The notes beneath the pieces were generated by a model. The model had not been told where the DNA came from, did not search any database, and worked only from the letters and a program-made list of their open reading frames with translations. Both the position numbers and the translations under genes were made by a program. Shown one piece after another: positions 1 through 5,373 of a stretch of DNA of 5,395 bases. Positions within the stretch are counted from its first letter, which is position 1. Every line of letters begins with the position of its first letter. Location of the stretch: the NCBI GenBank assembly GCA_964573475.1, contig CAZNJT010000092.1, positions 1 through 5,395 of the forward strand. Direction: 5' to 3'. The stretch is from CAVZKK01 sp964573475 (GTDB lineage Archaea > Thermoproteota > Bathyarchaeia > Bathyarchaeales > Bathycorpusculaceae).

Positions 1-222
1 GCTTCAATAATCGCAAAAGTGGAAAGAGACAAAGAAATCGCCGAACTAGCGAATAAACATGGCAATTTAGGCTGCGGATACCCCGCAGACCCCAAAACTA
101 TAAGCTTTCTTCATCAATGCCTAGAAAAATTGGGCGAATACCCAGATTTTGTTAGAAAATCTTGGAAACCAGCTAAAAAGGCTAAAAGCGAAAACGATTT
201 ACGACAGACAAAGCTCATTTAA
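1..222 (+). CDS. rnhB: Ribonuclease HII, C-terminal fragment (start outside window)
   Basis: RNase HII cleaves the RNA strand of RNA/DNA hybrids and incises at ribonucleotides embedded in DNA. Frame 1 is open from the first base, so the 73 visible codons are the end of a longer gene; the in-frame GTG at 19 is an internal Val, not a start. The fragment opens with ASIIAKVERD, the conserved archaeal RNase HII block. Its Asp (fragment residue 10) matches the fourth catalytic acidic residue of the family (Asp135 in Thermococcus kodakarensis RNase HII). The GYPADPKT motif follows at residues 27-34 and the VRKSWKP motif at about 51-57, both typical of the archaeal C-terminus. A Lys-rich tail follows the last motif. 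The other three acidic residues would lie upstream and cannot be checked. The TAA stop overlaps the stop of the converging regulator gene. The family call is secure. Confidence 0.93.
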   Translation, partial: ASIIAKVERDKEIAELANKHGNLGCGYPADPKTISFLHQCLEKLGEYPDFVRKSWKPAKKAKSENDLRQTKLI

Positions 223-1163
223 AGTTGAGAAATCAAGTCTTCCGGACTTTTGATTTTAGAAAGCTCTTCCTTGCAGATGCACAAAATATCCTTCTTTGAC
301 GGTTTCCGCTCTTCCGTTATAAGAATTGGATGTGCTCTGACGACTCTGCTAACACTTAGGATTTCATCAACCCTTTTGTTTAATTCTTGTTCTTTGTTAT
401 TCGCAACTCCGCCAATAATTCTCATCTTTTCTTCCGGAACAGTGATGACGAAGTCGAAAGGCGCCTTCTTAACTGTCGTGATGTGGCAACGTGTAAATTT
501 TCCGAAAATTTTCTGCACAAGTTTACTTTTAGCTATTGCAAATTTAGCCGCCGCTAAGAAACATTTGCGTTGCTCCCTTGACCTTTCAAACACATTTATT
601 GGCTTGGCCACCGGAAACCCTAAAGTATATATTAGATTATATGCGGCTGTCACTGAGGCTTTAGCCATGCCCCGCTCGTAGCCATAAAGAGTTCTACGAG
701 ATATGCCTACCATCTCAGCCATTTCACCAACCGACAAGCCTAACTCCTGCCTTCTCCTTTTGATTGCTTCACTGTGAATTTCAACATAATAACCTCCCGG
801 ACCAGCGTGAATTAGAGGATAATTCTTACTACTTACAATGCTTTCAAAAGTTTTTGAAGTGACAGCCGAAACCTCATACCTTGAGTAGACCGTGTCGTCT
901 TCTAAGGGTTTTTCACGTGCCCTCTCGCCTACCAGAAGTGAAGCAGCCGATACACATTCAGATATAGCCTTCAGTTCTAATGAGTCGCCTAGAGAAAGGT
1001 TGTCAATATCCAATTGAACTTTAACTAGAATGAGAGTTCCATTTTTCCTAGCTGCAAAGTCGAAGCAGCTTGGCCGAGAGCAGCATTTTTCAGAAACATT
1101 AAAGCCTGCTTCCTTAAGCACATCCTCTGGAGGCCTTGCTCTCTCCTTCTCCCAATAAGTCAT
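219..1163 (-). CDS. Archaeal HTH-type transcriptional regulator (COG1395-like)
   Basis: This is a predicted DNA-binding regulator of 314 aa, close to the usual size of the archaea-specific 'putative HTH-type transcriptional regulatory protein' family. Target and ligand are unknown. The centre (about 131-185) is a Cro/XRE-type HTH: IKRRRQELGLSVGEMAEMVG, then SRRTLYGYERG as recognition helix and wing-side residues. The N-terminal part (about 12-80) has a CFDF motif at 33-36 followed by a beta-rich ILVKV strand, in the manner of a degenerate PD-(D/E)xK nuclease-like fold. The C-terminal part (about 213-285) repeats the pattern from PFDF at 235-238, suggesting an internal duplication around the HTH. 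The ATG start is favoured by a TATA-like box about 35 nt upstream; no clear Shine-Dalgarno is seen, so the mRNA may have a very short leader. The gene follows flpA in the same direction after 47 nt, and its stop overlaps that of the converging rnhB. Family call is good; function is inferred. Confidence 0.85.
   Translation of the reverse strand: MTYWEKERARPPEDVLKEAGFNVSEKCCSRPSCFDFAARKNGTLILVKVQLDIDNLSLGDSLELKAISECVSAASLLVGERAREKPLEDDTVYSRYEVSAVTSKTFESIVSSKNYPLIHAGPGGYYVEIHSEAIKRRRQELGLSVGEMAEMVGISRRTLYGYERGMAKASVTAAYNLIYTLGFPVAKPINVFERSREQRKCFLAAAKFAIAKSKLVQKIFGKFTRCHITTVKKAPFDFVITVPEEKMRIIGGVANNKEQELNKRVDEILSVSRVVRAHPILITEERKPSKKDILCICKEELSKIKSPEDLISQL
231..257 (+). terminator. Possible stem-loop plus T-run after rnhB
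   Basis: Nine nucleotides past the rnhB stop, AAGTC (235-239) pairs with GACTT (245-249) around a 5-nt loop. After a 2-nt bulge, AATC (231-234) pairs with GATT (252-255), and the stem runs into TTTT (254-257). This resembles an intrinsic terminator for rnhB. It lies inside the last codons of the oppositely oriented regulator, so the pattern may be a coincidence of coding sequence. Confidence 0.3.
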
Positions 1164-1197
1164 CGAACAGTCACAAAAAATATCATTGCATTGTTGG

Positions 1198-1212
1198 ATA
1201 TAAAGTATACTT
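1198..1212 (-). promoter_or_regulatory. TATA-like promoter of the HTH regulator, with adjacent palindrome
   Basis: Read on the minus strand, CTTTATAT (1205-1198) is a good archaeal TATA box. It would place transcription start near 1175, about 12 nt before the ATG. This suggests the regulator can be transcribed independently of nop5-flpA. A perfect 10-bp palindrome, AAGTATACTT (1203-1212), overlaps the upstream edge of the box and the flpA stop codon. It might be an operator, but palindromes of this size occur by chance a few times per 5 kb. Confidence 0.5.
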
Positions 1213-1927
1213 ATGTTCTAGAAGATAAATTTTGCATTTGAGCTACTATCATTGCGTGAGCTATGTCGTATGGTTCTAAATGCACAACTTCTTCTATGCG
1301 GAAGCCGCGGTTTTTCAAGACTTTGATTTCCTGTTTGTAGACTTCTGATGGCTCCTTTGTTACGTCTATGCTTTGGGCTTTTACAGCAATCATTATCCAC
1401 CCAGACTTTTTGAGGAATAGGTCGGCATTATCTGCTAAAATTTTAGCTTGTTCCGGCTGAGCAATGTCGCAGTAAACATCATCAACATTCCCGCCGATAA
1501 ATATTCCATATTTTTCTGGAAAGCGTGCATCTTCAAGGATAGGCGACATGTTAAGCCTGTAGGCGCATACATTGTTGACCAATTCTCTTAAGGCTCTTGG
1601 AGCAAATTCTACGCAGTAAACGTAACCTTTCTCGCCGACTATGTCAGAAATGTGGCTTGCAGTTGTTCCAGAAGCCGCACCAAGGTAAAGAACTCGATGG
1701 CTTGGTTTTATCGGGACAGTTTTCAGATTTTTTAGGATAGCCGCCGCCAGTTTGCTTCTAAACGCATCCCAAACCCGGTATTCAACGCCTTCATGGCGTA
1801 AGAGTCTCTCACCGTAAACGTTTCTTCCTGGTGTTAGGTTTCTTGTTGCTAGTCTTTGGGCTCCATCTTCAAGCGTTACTTGATATATTGCCGAAAACTG
1901 CGGATGCGGTTTAACGTTTACCTGCAT
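1211..1927 (-). CDS. flpA: Fibrillarin-like rRNA/tRNA 2'-O-methyltransferase
   Basis: FlpA is the SAM-dependent catalytic subunit of archaeal C/D-box sRNPs. It methylates ribose 2'-OH groups of rRNA and tRNA at sites chosen by the guide RNA. The 238-aa protein is full length for the family. The N-terminus (VKPHPQF, LATRNLTPG at 26-34, VYGERL at 37-42) is the archaeal fibrillarin N-domain. The Rossmann methyltransferase domain has motif I LGAASGTT (82-89), the acidic VEF at 106-108, DIAQP at 154-158 and VKAQSID at 182-188. The fibrillarin Lys-Asp-Lys-His tetrad is apparently intact, as K59, D154, K183 and H224 (in LEPYDIAHA), by motif matching. The ATG lies inside the end of nop5 (17-nt overlap), and GGAG at 1939-1942 is a weakly placed Shine-Dalgarno 11 nt away, so translation is probably coupled to nop5. 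FlpA works only bound to Nop5, so the pairing is functionally direct. Confidence 0.97.
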   Translation of the reverse strand: MQVNVKPHPQFSAIYQVTLEDGAQRLATRNLTPGRNVYGERLLRHEGVEYRVWDAFRSKLAAAILKNLKTVPIKPSHRVLYLGAASGTTASHISDIVGEKGYVYCVEFAPRALRELVNNVCAYRLNMSPILEDARFPEKYGIFIGGNVDDVYCDIAQPEQAKILADNADLFLKKSGWIMIAVKAQSIDVTKEPSEVYKQEIKVLKNRGFRIEEVVHLEPYDIAHAMIVAQMQNLSSRT

Positions 1928-3137
1928 GTCTACTCTTTCTCCACTTCTCTTTCTCCTTTTTAAACTGCCTTACGGGAATCGGCGGGGGTTCAACGTATTT
2001 TTCACGAATCTCTTCAATTCTTTTCTCAAGGCCAGCCTTCAGTTCCTCGCCCATGCATCTGCCTCCAAAGGAGTCTACCCTAGCGGCTATGGCTAGTTTC
2101 CCAGCTAAAGCTCGAGCAATTTTTCCCCTATGCCATTTTTTGGCTTCATGCAAGTAGGTGTGTTGGAAAATAATTCCATGCTTTGGTGGTCTTGTTCCAG
2201 TTTTTAGCGAGCGAAATAGGGCTTTTTCTGCTCCTAAGACTTGGACTGTGCTTGCTGGTCGCCTAGCCAAGTTTGTTAAGCCTCCAGCCAATGCAATTAG
2301 ACGTGCTCCTAAGAGAGAGCCCGCTATGGCTTTTGTGTTGGGTGCAACCTCCTCCATGACTTTGTCAAGATAATTCTCTAAGGTTTGCCTTAGCTGGTAT
2401 AGACTGATCACGTTTTTGCACAAATCTTGAATCTGTGCAATGTCTGTTTCTGTTAAGTCTGCGCCCATGGATGTTTCCGCTGCTTTAGCTATTTGTTCAG
2501 CCTTCGATTTTGGAATTTCCTCTTTCTCGAGTTTTTCAGCCGTGAAGCTATCTTTGCTGCCCAGATTTAGCACCAAGCGGGCGTAGGTTTCATGCTTATC
2601 CAATAACCGGTCAAGTTCTGGGAAATGTATGCCATACCATTCCCTAACACGGCCCATAAACAAGTTTATAGCTTTATCTAAGTCGTCGAGGGTTTGGATG
2701 GCTTGAGCGATGATTAAGTCTCTTTTCTCAACAGCTCCTTTAACCCGTAGCTTAGCCATTTCCATGGTTACATTATGCGTCCATAGAGTGAATTCCTCAG
2801 CATCCTTTACAAAACCCGTTTCAACGGCAAACCTCTCCATGCTGGAACGAAGCATTTCGTGAGCCTCAGAAGGCTTGGATACCTCAACCTTAACTCCAAA
2901 CTTTTCTTTGGCTTCGTTAGCAAGGCTTGCATTCTCGAAAACAAAGGTTTCATAACCATTTTTCCTAAGTCTATTAACTAATTCTGCAACTTCATCTAGT
3001 ATTTTTCCAGCTTCAATCTTCACAAGGGTTTGAGCTGCATTTTGCGGCTTTTTAGGAAACAAAGCCTTTTCTATTAACTTGTTTTCTTCATTGAAAGCCA
3101 TTATGCCAAATGAACATTCAATTATGGCTGCCTTCAT
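1911..3137 (-). CDS. Nop5/Nop56-like C/D-box sRNP core protein
   Basis: This is the scaffold of the archaeal box C/D RNP. Its N-terminal domain binds fibrillarin, its coiled coil self-dimerises, and its C-terminal Nop domain grips the L7Ae-bound kink-turn RNA. It has 408 aa, normal for the family. Domains: N-terminal alpha/beta domain about 1-120; helical/coiled-coil region about 125-255, including the conserved REWYGIHFPEL (165-175); Nop domain about 256-375, with APNTKAIAGSLLGARLIA (265-282), GGLTNLARRPAST (285-297) and the signature GAEKALFRSLKT (302-313). A basic Lys/Arg-rich tail (390-408) fits RNA contact. The ATG start is supported by GAGGAGGA 10 nt upstream. It is the first gene of a leftward operon with flpA. 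Eukaryotic Nop56 and Nop58 are the paralogous descendants of this family. The gene symbol varies between archaea, so none is assigned. Confidence 0.97.
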   Translation of the reverse strand: MKAAIIECSFGIMAFNEENKLIEKALFPKKPQNAAQTLVKIEAGKILDEVAELVNRLRKNGYETFVFENASLANEAKEKFGVKVEVSKPSEAHEMLRSSMERFAVETGFVKDAEEFTLWTHNVTMEMAKLRVKGAVEKRDLIIAQAIQTLDDLDKAINLFMGRVREWYGIHFPELDRLLDKHETYARLVLNLGSKDSFTAEKLEKEEIPKSKAEQIAKAAETSMGADLTETDIAQIQDLCKNVISLYQLRQTLENYLDKVMEEVAPNTKAIAGSLLGARLIALAGGLTNLARRPASTVQVLGAEKALFRSLKTGTRPPKHGIIFQHTYLHEAKKWHRGKIARALAGKLAIAARVDSFGGRCMGEELKAGLEKRIEEIREKYVEPPPIPVRQFKKEKEKWRKSRHAGKR

Positions 3138-3147
3138 TACTTAAGCT

Positions 3148-3155
3148 TCCTCCTC
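3148..3155 (-). promoter_or_regulatory. Strong Shine-Dalgarno of nop5, inside a 6-codon mini-ORF
   Basis: On the minus strand GAGGAGGA ends 10 nt before the nop5 ATG and fixes that start. The same bases sit in a tiny ORF starting ATG at 3157 (Met-Arg-Arg-Lys-Leu-Lys), whose TAA shares its last A with the nop5 ATG. The ribosome-binding role is well supported; translation of the mini-ORF is not. Confidence 0.75.
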
Positions 3156-3186
3156 ATTGAAACCACTCAGTGGCAATTAACTATTC

Positions 3187-3201
3187 CTAAGCTTTATCTT
3201 A
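3187..3201 (+). promoter_or_regulatory. BRE/TATA-like element of the coiled-coil gene
   Basis: CTAAGCTTTATCTT (3187-3200) combines a BRE-like purine stretch (TAAGC) with a TATA-like TTTATCTT. An identical 14-nt copy lies before pyrD. From here transcription would start near 3222, giving a leader of about 40-65 nt to the possible starts of the coiled-coil gene. A second, weaker A/T box (AAAATTTTAA, 3253-3262) could instead give a leaderless start at the ATG at 3285. Confidence 0.45.
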
Positions 3202-3206
3202 ATAAA
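3200..3206 (-). promoter_or_regulatory. Candidate TATA box of the nop5-flpA operon
   Basis: The minus-strand sequence CTATTTATTAAG (3209-3198) contains TTTATTA. Its centre lies about 66 nt before the nop5 ATG, predicting transcription start near 3177 and a leader of about 40 nt that carries the Shine-Dalgarno. It overlaps the oppositely directed TATA-like element of the coiled-coil gene by a few bases, so the two directions may compete for TBP/TFB. Confidence 0.45.
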
Positions 3207-3284
3207 TAGTTGTTGCGGTAATGTTTAGAGTTGGCTTTAGTTTTAGGTTTGCAAAAATTTTAAGTGTTCAAAATCGGATATTAT

Positions 3285-3530
3285 ATGGCGATAGTGGGCG
3301 AGCTGGAGTTTATGAGCAGTCTTAGAAATGTGGTGGAGAGGCTTAAAACCTTAGAAACTGAACGAAAAAATCTTTTGCTGGAAATTGAAGAGCTTAAAAA
3401 GATGGCAGATTCCAAGGCTAAAGCTTTAGAAAGTGAAGTAAGCATGCTCAGGGAAGAAGTGAAATCGCTAAGAGTACTGCTTGGCGCTGAGGAAACAGAA
3501 CCCGAATTCGGAAAGAAAAAGAAAAAATAG
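3285..3530 (+). CDS. Small charged coiled-coil protein, function unknown
   Basis: I do not recognise this protein. From the ATG at 3285 it has 81 aa. A nearly unbroken heptad pattern runs from about 13 to 66 (L13, V16, L20, L23, L30, I34, L37, A41, A45, L48, V52, L55, V59, L62, L66), with Glu/Lys/Arg filling the outer positions. It should form one long parallel or antiparallel helix pair. An acidic stretch (EETEPE) and a tail of five lysines end it. There is no signal peptide, membrane segment, Cys or catalytic motif. The start is uncertain: a GTG at 3264 adds 7 residues; ATG 3285 has only a weak GGAT 5 nt before it; ATG 3312 has GGAG only 3 nt before it and would give a 72-aa protein that is almost all coiled coil. 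The gene has its own promoter-like element, matching that of pyrD downstream. Its coding nature is supported by the regular heptads and lack of a competing gene, but is less certain than for its neighbours. Confidence 0.7.
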   Translation: MAIVGELEFMSSLRNVVERLKTLETERKNLLLEIEELKKMADSKAKALESEVSMLREEVKSLRVLLGAEETEPEFGKKKKK

Positions 3531-3542
3531 AGAAAAATTTGA

Positions 3543-3552
3543 AACCTCTACT
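3543..3552 (+). repeat. 10-nt direct repeat AACCTCTACT, copy 1
   Basis: The first copy lies 12 nt after the coiled-coil gene stop, and the exact second copy is at 3619-3628. The two bracket the predicted pyrD promoter, 76 nt start to start. They could be a paired regulator-binding site or a chance match. Confidence 0.5.
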
Positions 3553-3593
3553 CTCTTACAAACCACAACAAATTAGGGTTTTATTTGCAAAAA

Positions 3594-3607
3594 CTAAGCT
3601 TTATCTT
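3594..3607 (+). promoter_or_regulatory. BRE/TATA promoter of the pyrD-pyrK operon
   Basis: CTAAGCTTTATCTT repeats base for base the element at 3187-3200. The TATA-like core (TTTATCTT, 3600-3607) predicts transcription start near 3627 and a leader of about 27 nt. Short inverted repeats overlap it: CTTTA (3599-3603) with TAAAG (3610-3614), and GTTA (3608-3611) with TAAC (3618-3621). These may be an operator at the promoter, but the arms are only 4-5 bp. Confidence 0.6.
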
Positions 3608-3618
3608 GTTAAAGTGAT

Positions 3619-3628
3619 AACCTCTACT
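3619..3628 (+). repeat. 10-nt direct repeat AACCTCTACT, copy 2
   Basis: This exact copy of 3543-3552 falls on the predicted pyrD transcription start region, 17-26 nt downstream of the TATA core centre. A protein bound here could block initiation. Confidence 0.5.
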
Positions 3629-3641
3629 GCAAACTGTTCGT

Positions 3642-3646
3642 GGTGA
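3642..3646 (+). promoter_or_regulatory. Shine-Dalgarno of pyrD deciding a TTG start
   Basis: GGTGA lies 7 nt before the TTG at 3654. The frame upstream holds no ATG, GTG or TTG before the in-frame TAA at 3618, so the TTG is the only plausible start. The next in-frame ATG is at codon 20, inside the conserved ANPTMLASG motif and therefore too late. Confidence 0.75.
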
Positions 3647-3653
3647 AGAATCT

Positions 3654-4574
3654 TTGAGCAACAGCCGCTTAAGCGTCAGTTTGGCGAGTTTGAGGCTTGC
3701 CAATCCAACGATGTTGGCTTCTGGCATTTTAGGATACGCTACAGAAACTTTGGAGAGAATTGTTGAGGGTGGAGCTGGTGCCGTAGTTACAAAATCTGTT
3801 GGAATAACACCGCGTGAGGGATATGCGAACCCTACGATAGTGCAGACTAACTGTGGTTTAATTAACGCTATGGGACTCCCAAACCCTGGAATAGACGAGT
3901 TTGTAAAAGAGATTCACGAAGCAAAAAATACTTTAAATGTTCCGTTAATCGTTAGCGTTTACGGTTTTTCAACAGAAGAATACGCAAAAGTAGCCAAAAA
4001 AGCCATGAATGCGGGCGCAGATGCTGTGGAGCTTAACGTTTCATGCCCTCATGTAAAAGAAACAGGCTCTGAAATAGGGCAGAACCCGAAAATTCTAACA
4101 GAAGTTGTAGAAAAAGTTAAGGCTGTTGTAGATAAACCAGTTTTTGTCAAGTTATCCCCAAACGTTACGAGCATAGCGGAAACAGCAGAGGCCGCTGTTA
4201 AAGCTGGTGCAGACGCCATAACAGCCATAAACACGGTTAAAGCCATGGCAATAGACACTGAAACAGCCATGCCCATCCTAAGCAACAAAATCGGCGGGCT
4301 GTCAGGCCCAGCGATAAAGCCTATAGCCGTTAGGTGCGTTTACGAGATTTACGAGCAAGTCAAAGTGCCAATAGTAGGATGCGGTGGCATAACAAATTGG
4401 CGTGACGCAGTGGAATTCCTTCTTGCAGGAGCCACAGCAGTTCAAATAGGCACTGCAGTAGCCCTAAAAGGCCCAAACATATTCAAAGCCGTTAATCAAG
4501 GAATAGATGCTTATTTGAAAAGGAACGGTTTTAGGAGCGTGGAGGAAATTGTTGGCTTATCGCATCGCAGCTAA
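3654..4574 (+). CDS. pyrD: Dihydroorotate dehydrogenase, class 1B catalytic subunit
   Basis: This FMN-containing TIM barrel oxidises dihydroorotate to orotate, the fourth step of UMP synthesis, in the cytosol. Its 306 aa are the normal length for PyrDB. Motifs in order: ANPTMLASG (16-24); VVTKSV (44-49) with the FMN/substrate Lys47; TNCGLINAMGLPNPG (65-79); ELNVSCPH (126-133), in which Cys131 is the class 1 active-site base; FVKLSPN (164-170) with Lys166; INT (192-194); GGLSGPAIKP (214-223); VGCGGI (241-246); and the phosphate-binding AVQIGTA (262-268). Cys as base, the absence of an N-terminal membrane helix and the adjacent pyrK all point to class 1B rather than the quinone-linked class 2. 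The start is TTG with a good Shine-Dalgarno. The end overlaps pyrK by 26 nt, implying coupled translation and a stoichiometric complex. Confidence 0.96.
   Translation: MSNSRLSVSLASLRLANPTMLASGILGYATETLERIVEGGAGAVVTKSVGITPREGYANPTIVQTNCGLINAMGLPNPGIDEFVKEIHEAKNTLNVPLIVSVYGFSTEEYAKVAKKAMNAGADAVELNVSCPHVKETGSEIGQNPKILTEVVEKVKAVVDKPVFVKLSPNVTSIAETAEAAVKAGADAITAINTVKAMAIDTETAMPILSNKIGGLSGPAIKPIAVRCVYEIYEQVKVPIVGCGGITNWRDAVEFLLAGATAVQIGTAVALKGPNIFKAVNQGIDAYLKRNGFRSVEEIVGLSHRS
4541..4545 (+). promoter_or_regulatory. Shine-Dalgarno of pyrK inside pyrD
   Basis: GGAGG lies within the final codons of pyrD. Two consecutive TTG codons follow, at 4549 (3-nt spacer) and 4552 (6-nt spacer). The spacer favours 4552, a difference of one residue. 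No ATG is available nearby. Confidence 0.7.
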
Positions 4575-5373
4575 CCAACTGAGAACTACGCGCATTCTAA
4601 GCGTTAAAACTGAAAGTCCAACAGTAAAAACATTCATCTTTAAAGACAAAGCATGCGCAAGGGCTGAGCCAGGCCAGTTTTTAATGCTTTGGATTCCAGG
4701 TGTGGACGAAATTCCCTTAAGTATTTTGGATGTAAACGAGGATGGCGCAGTTTCTGTGACTGTCAAAAAGGTTGGAGAAGCAACGCAAGCCTTGCACAAC
4801 AAAAAAGTAGGTGAAATTGTTGGCTTACGGGGACCTTTTGGCAACAGCTTCACGTTAAAAGAAGGTAAAATATTGATGGTTGGTGGCGGAACAGGCACAG
4901 CTCCACTATTATTCTTGACCAAGAAATTCATACCCAAAACGGCAAAGCTGGTTTTCGTGATAGGCGCAAAAACGAAGGAAGAACTACTTTTTATAGATAA
5001 GCTTGAAGAGACTTGCGGCAAGGAAAATTTGGTGGCGACGACAGAGGACGGCAGCTATGGCATTAAATGCTTAGTCACAACACCATTGGATACGCTTTTG
5101 GCTAAAGAAAGGTTTGACATAATTTACACTTGTGGGCCTGAGAAAATGATGCTGAAGGTCTTGGATTTAGCTAAAAAGCATGGAATAGCCTTAGAAGCCA
5201 GCCTAGAACGTTTGATGCGGTGTGCGATAGGATTGTGTGGAAGCTGCATTGTGGGTAAGTATCGTGTTTGCAGAGACGGACCAGTATTTACGGCAAGCCA
5301 ACTGACGGAGGCAAAGAATGAGTTTGGAGTTTCAAAACGTGATTTTGATGGAAAAAGGATATCGCTGGAATAG
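4549..5373 (+). CDS. pyrK: Dihydroorotate dehydrogenase electron-transfer subunit (FAD, 2Fe-2S)
   Basis: PyrK takes electrons from the FMN of PyrD through a 2Fe-2S cluster and FAD to NAD+. It has 274 aa and belongs to the ferredoxin-NADP reductase-like superfamily. Order: FAD-binding barrel about 12-100, with EPGQF (40-44), EIPLSI (54-59; the bacterial R-P-x-S motif is replaced) and GLRGPFGNSF (92-101); nucleotide domain about 106-215, with MVGGGTGTAP (110-119) and TCGPEKM (194-200); then the cluster-binding end, with Cys225, Cys230, Cys233 and Cys241 as C-x4-C-x2-C-x7-C, followed by RDGPVF (242-247). All four ligands are present. The last spacing is shorter than in PyrK of Lactococcus-type bacteria and is, from memory, usual for archaeal versions. 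The start is TTG at 4549 or 4552. The gene overlaps pyrD and ends 22 nt before the window edge. Confidence 0.95.
   Translation: MLAYRIAANQLRTTRILSVKTESPTVKTFIFKDKACARAEPGQFLMLWIPGVDEIPLSILDVNEDGAVSVTVKKVGEATQALHNKKVGEIVGLRGPFGNSFTLKEGKILMVGGGTGTAPLLFLTKKFIPKTAKLVFVIGAKTKEELLFIDKLEETCGKENLVATTEDGSYGIKCLVTTPLDTLLAKERFDIIYTCGPEKMMLKVLDLAKKHGIALEASLERLMRCAIGLCGSCIVGKYRVCRDGPVFTASQLTEAKNEFGVSKRDFDGKRISLE

Noticed and set aside
442..500. C-box-like GTGATGA (442-448), considered as a C/D guide RNA because the RNP genes are nearby
   Set aside because: No properly spaced D box (CTGA) follows at the usual 50-60 nt, and the site is inside the regulator coding region. No intergenic region shows a C/D pair either.
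250..681. 143-codon plus-strand ORF antisense to the HTH regulator
   Set aside because: It lies wholly within the recognisable regulator, has no family features or Shine-Dalgarno and reads as low-quality hydrophobic shadow protein.
1218..1400. 60-codon minus-strand ORF in another frame of flpA, and a 71-codon plus-strand ORF at 2158-2373
   Set aside because: Both overlap well-supported flpA and nop5 coding sequence and show no independent evidence.
3531..3653. Intrinsic terminator or riboswitch between the coiled-coil gene and pyrD
   Set aside because: The region has no stable stem followed by a T-run, and the inverted repeats seen are 4-5 bp and overlap the promoter. It is too short for a known riboswitch plus promoter.
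4557..5021. 154-codon minus-strand ORF inside pyrK (and a 79-codon one at 4049-4288 inside pyrD)
   Set aside because: Both are antisense to strongly conserved coding sequence, and their Ser/Val/Thr/Ala-rich composition is typical of an antisense shadow.
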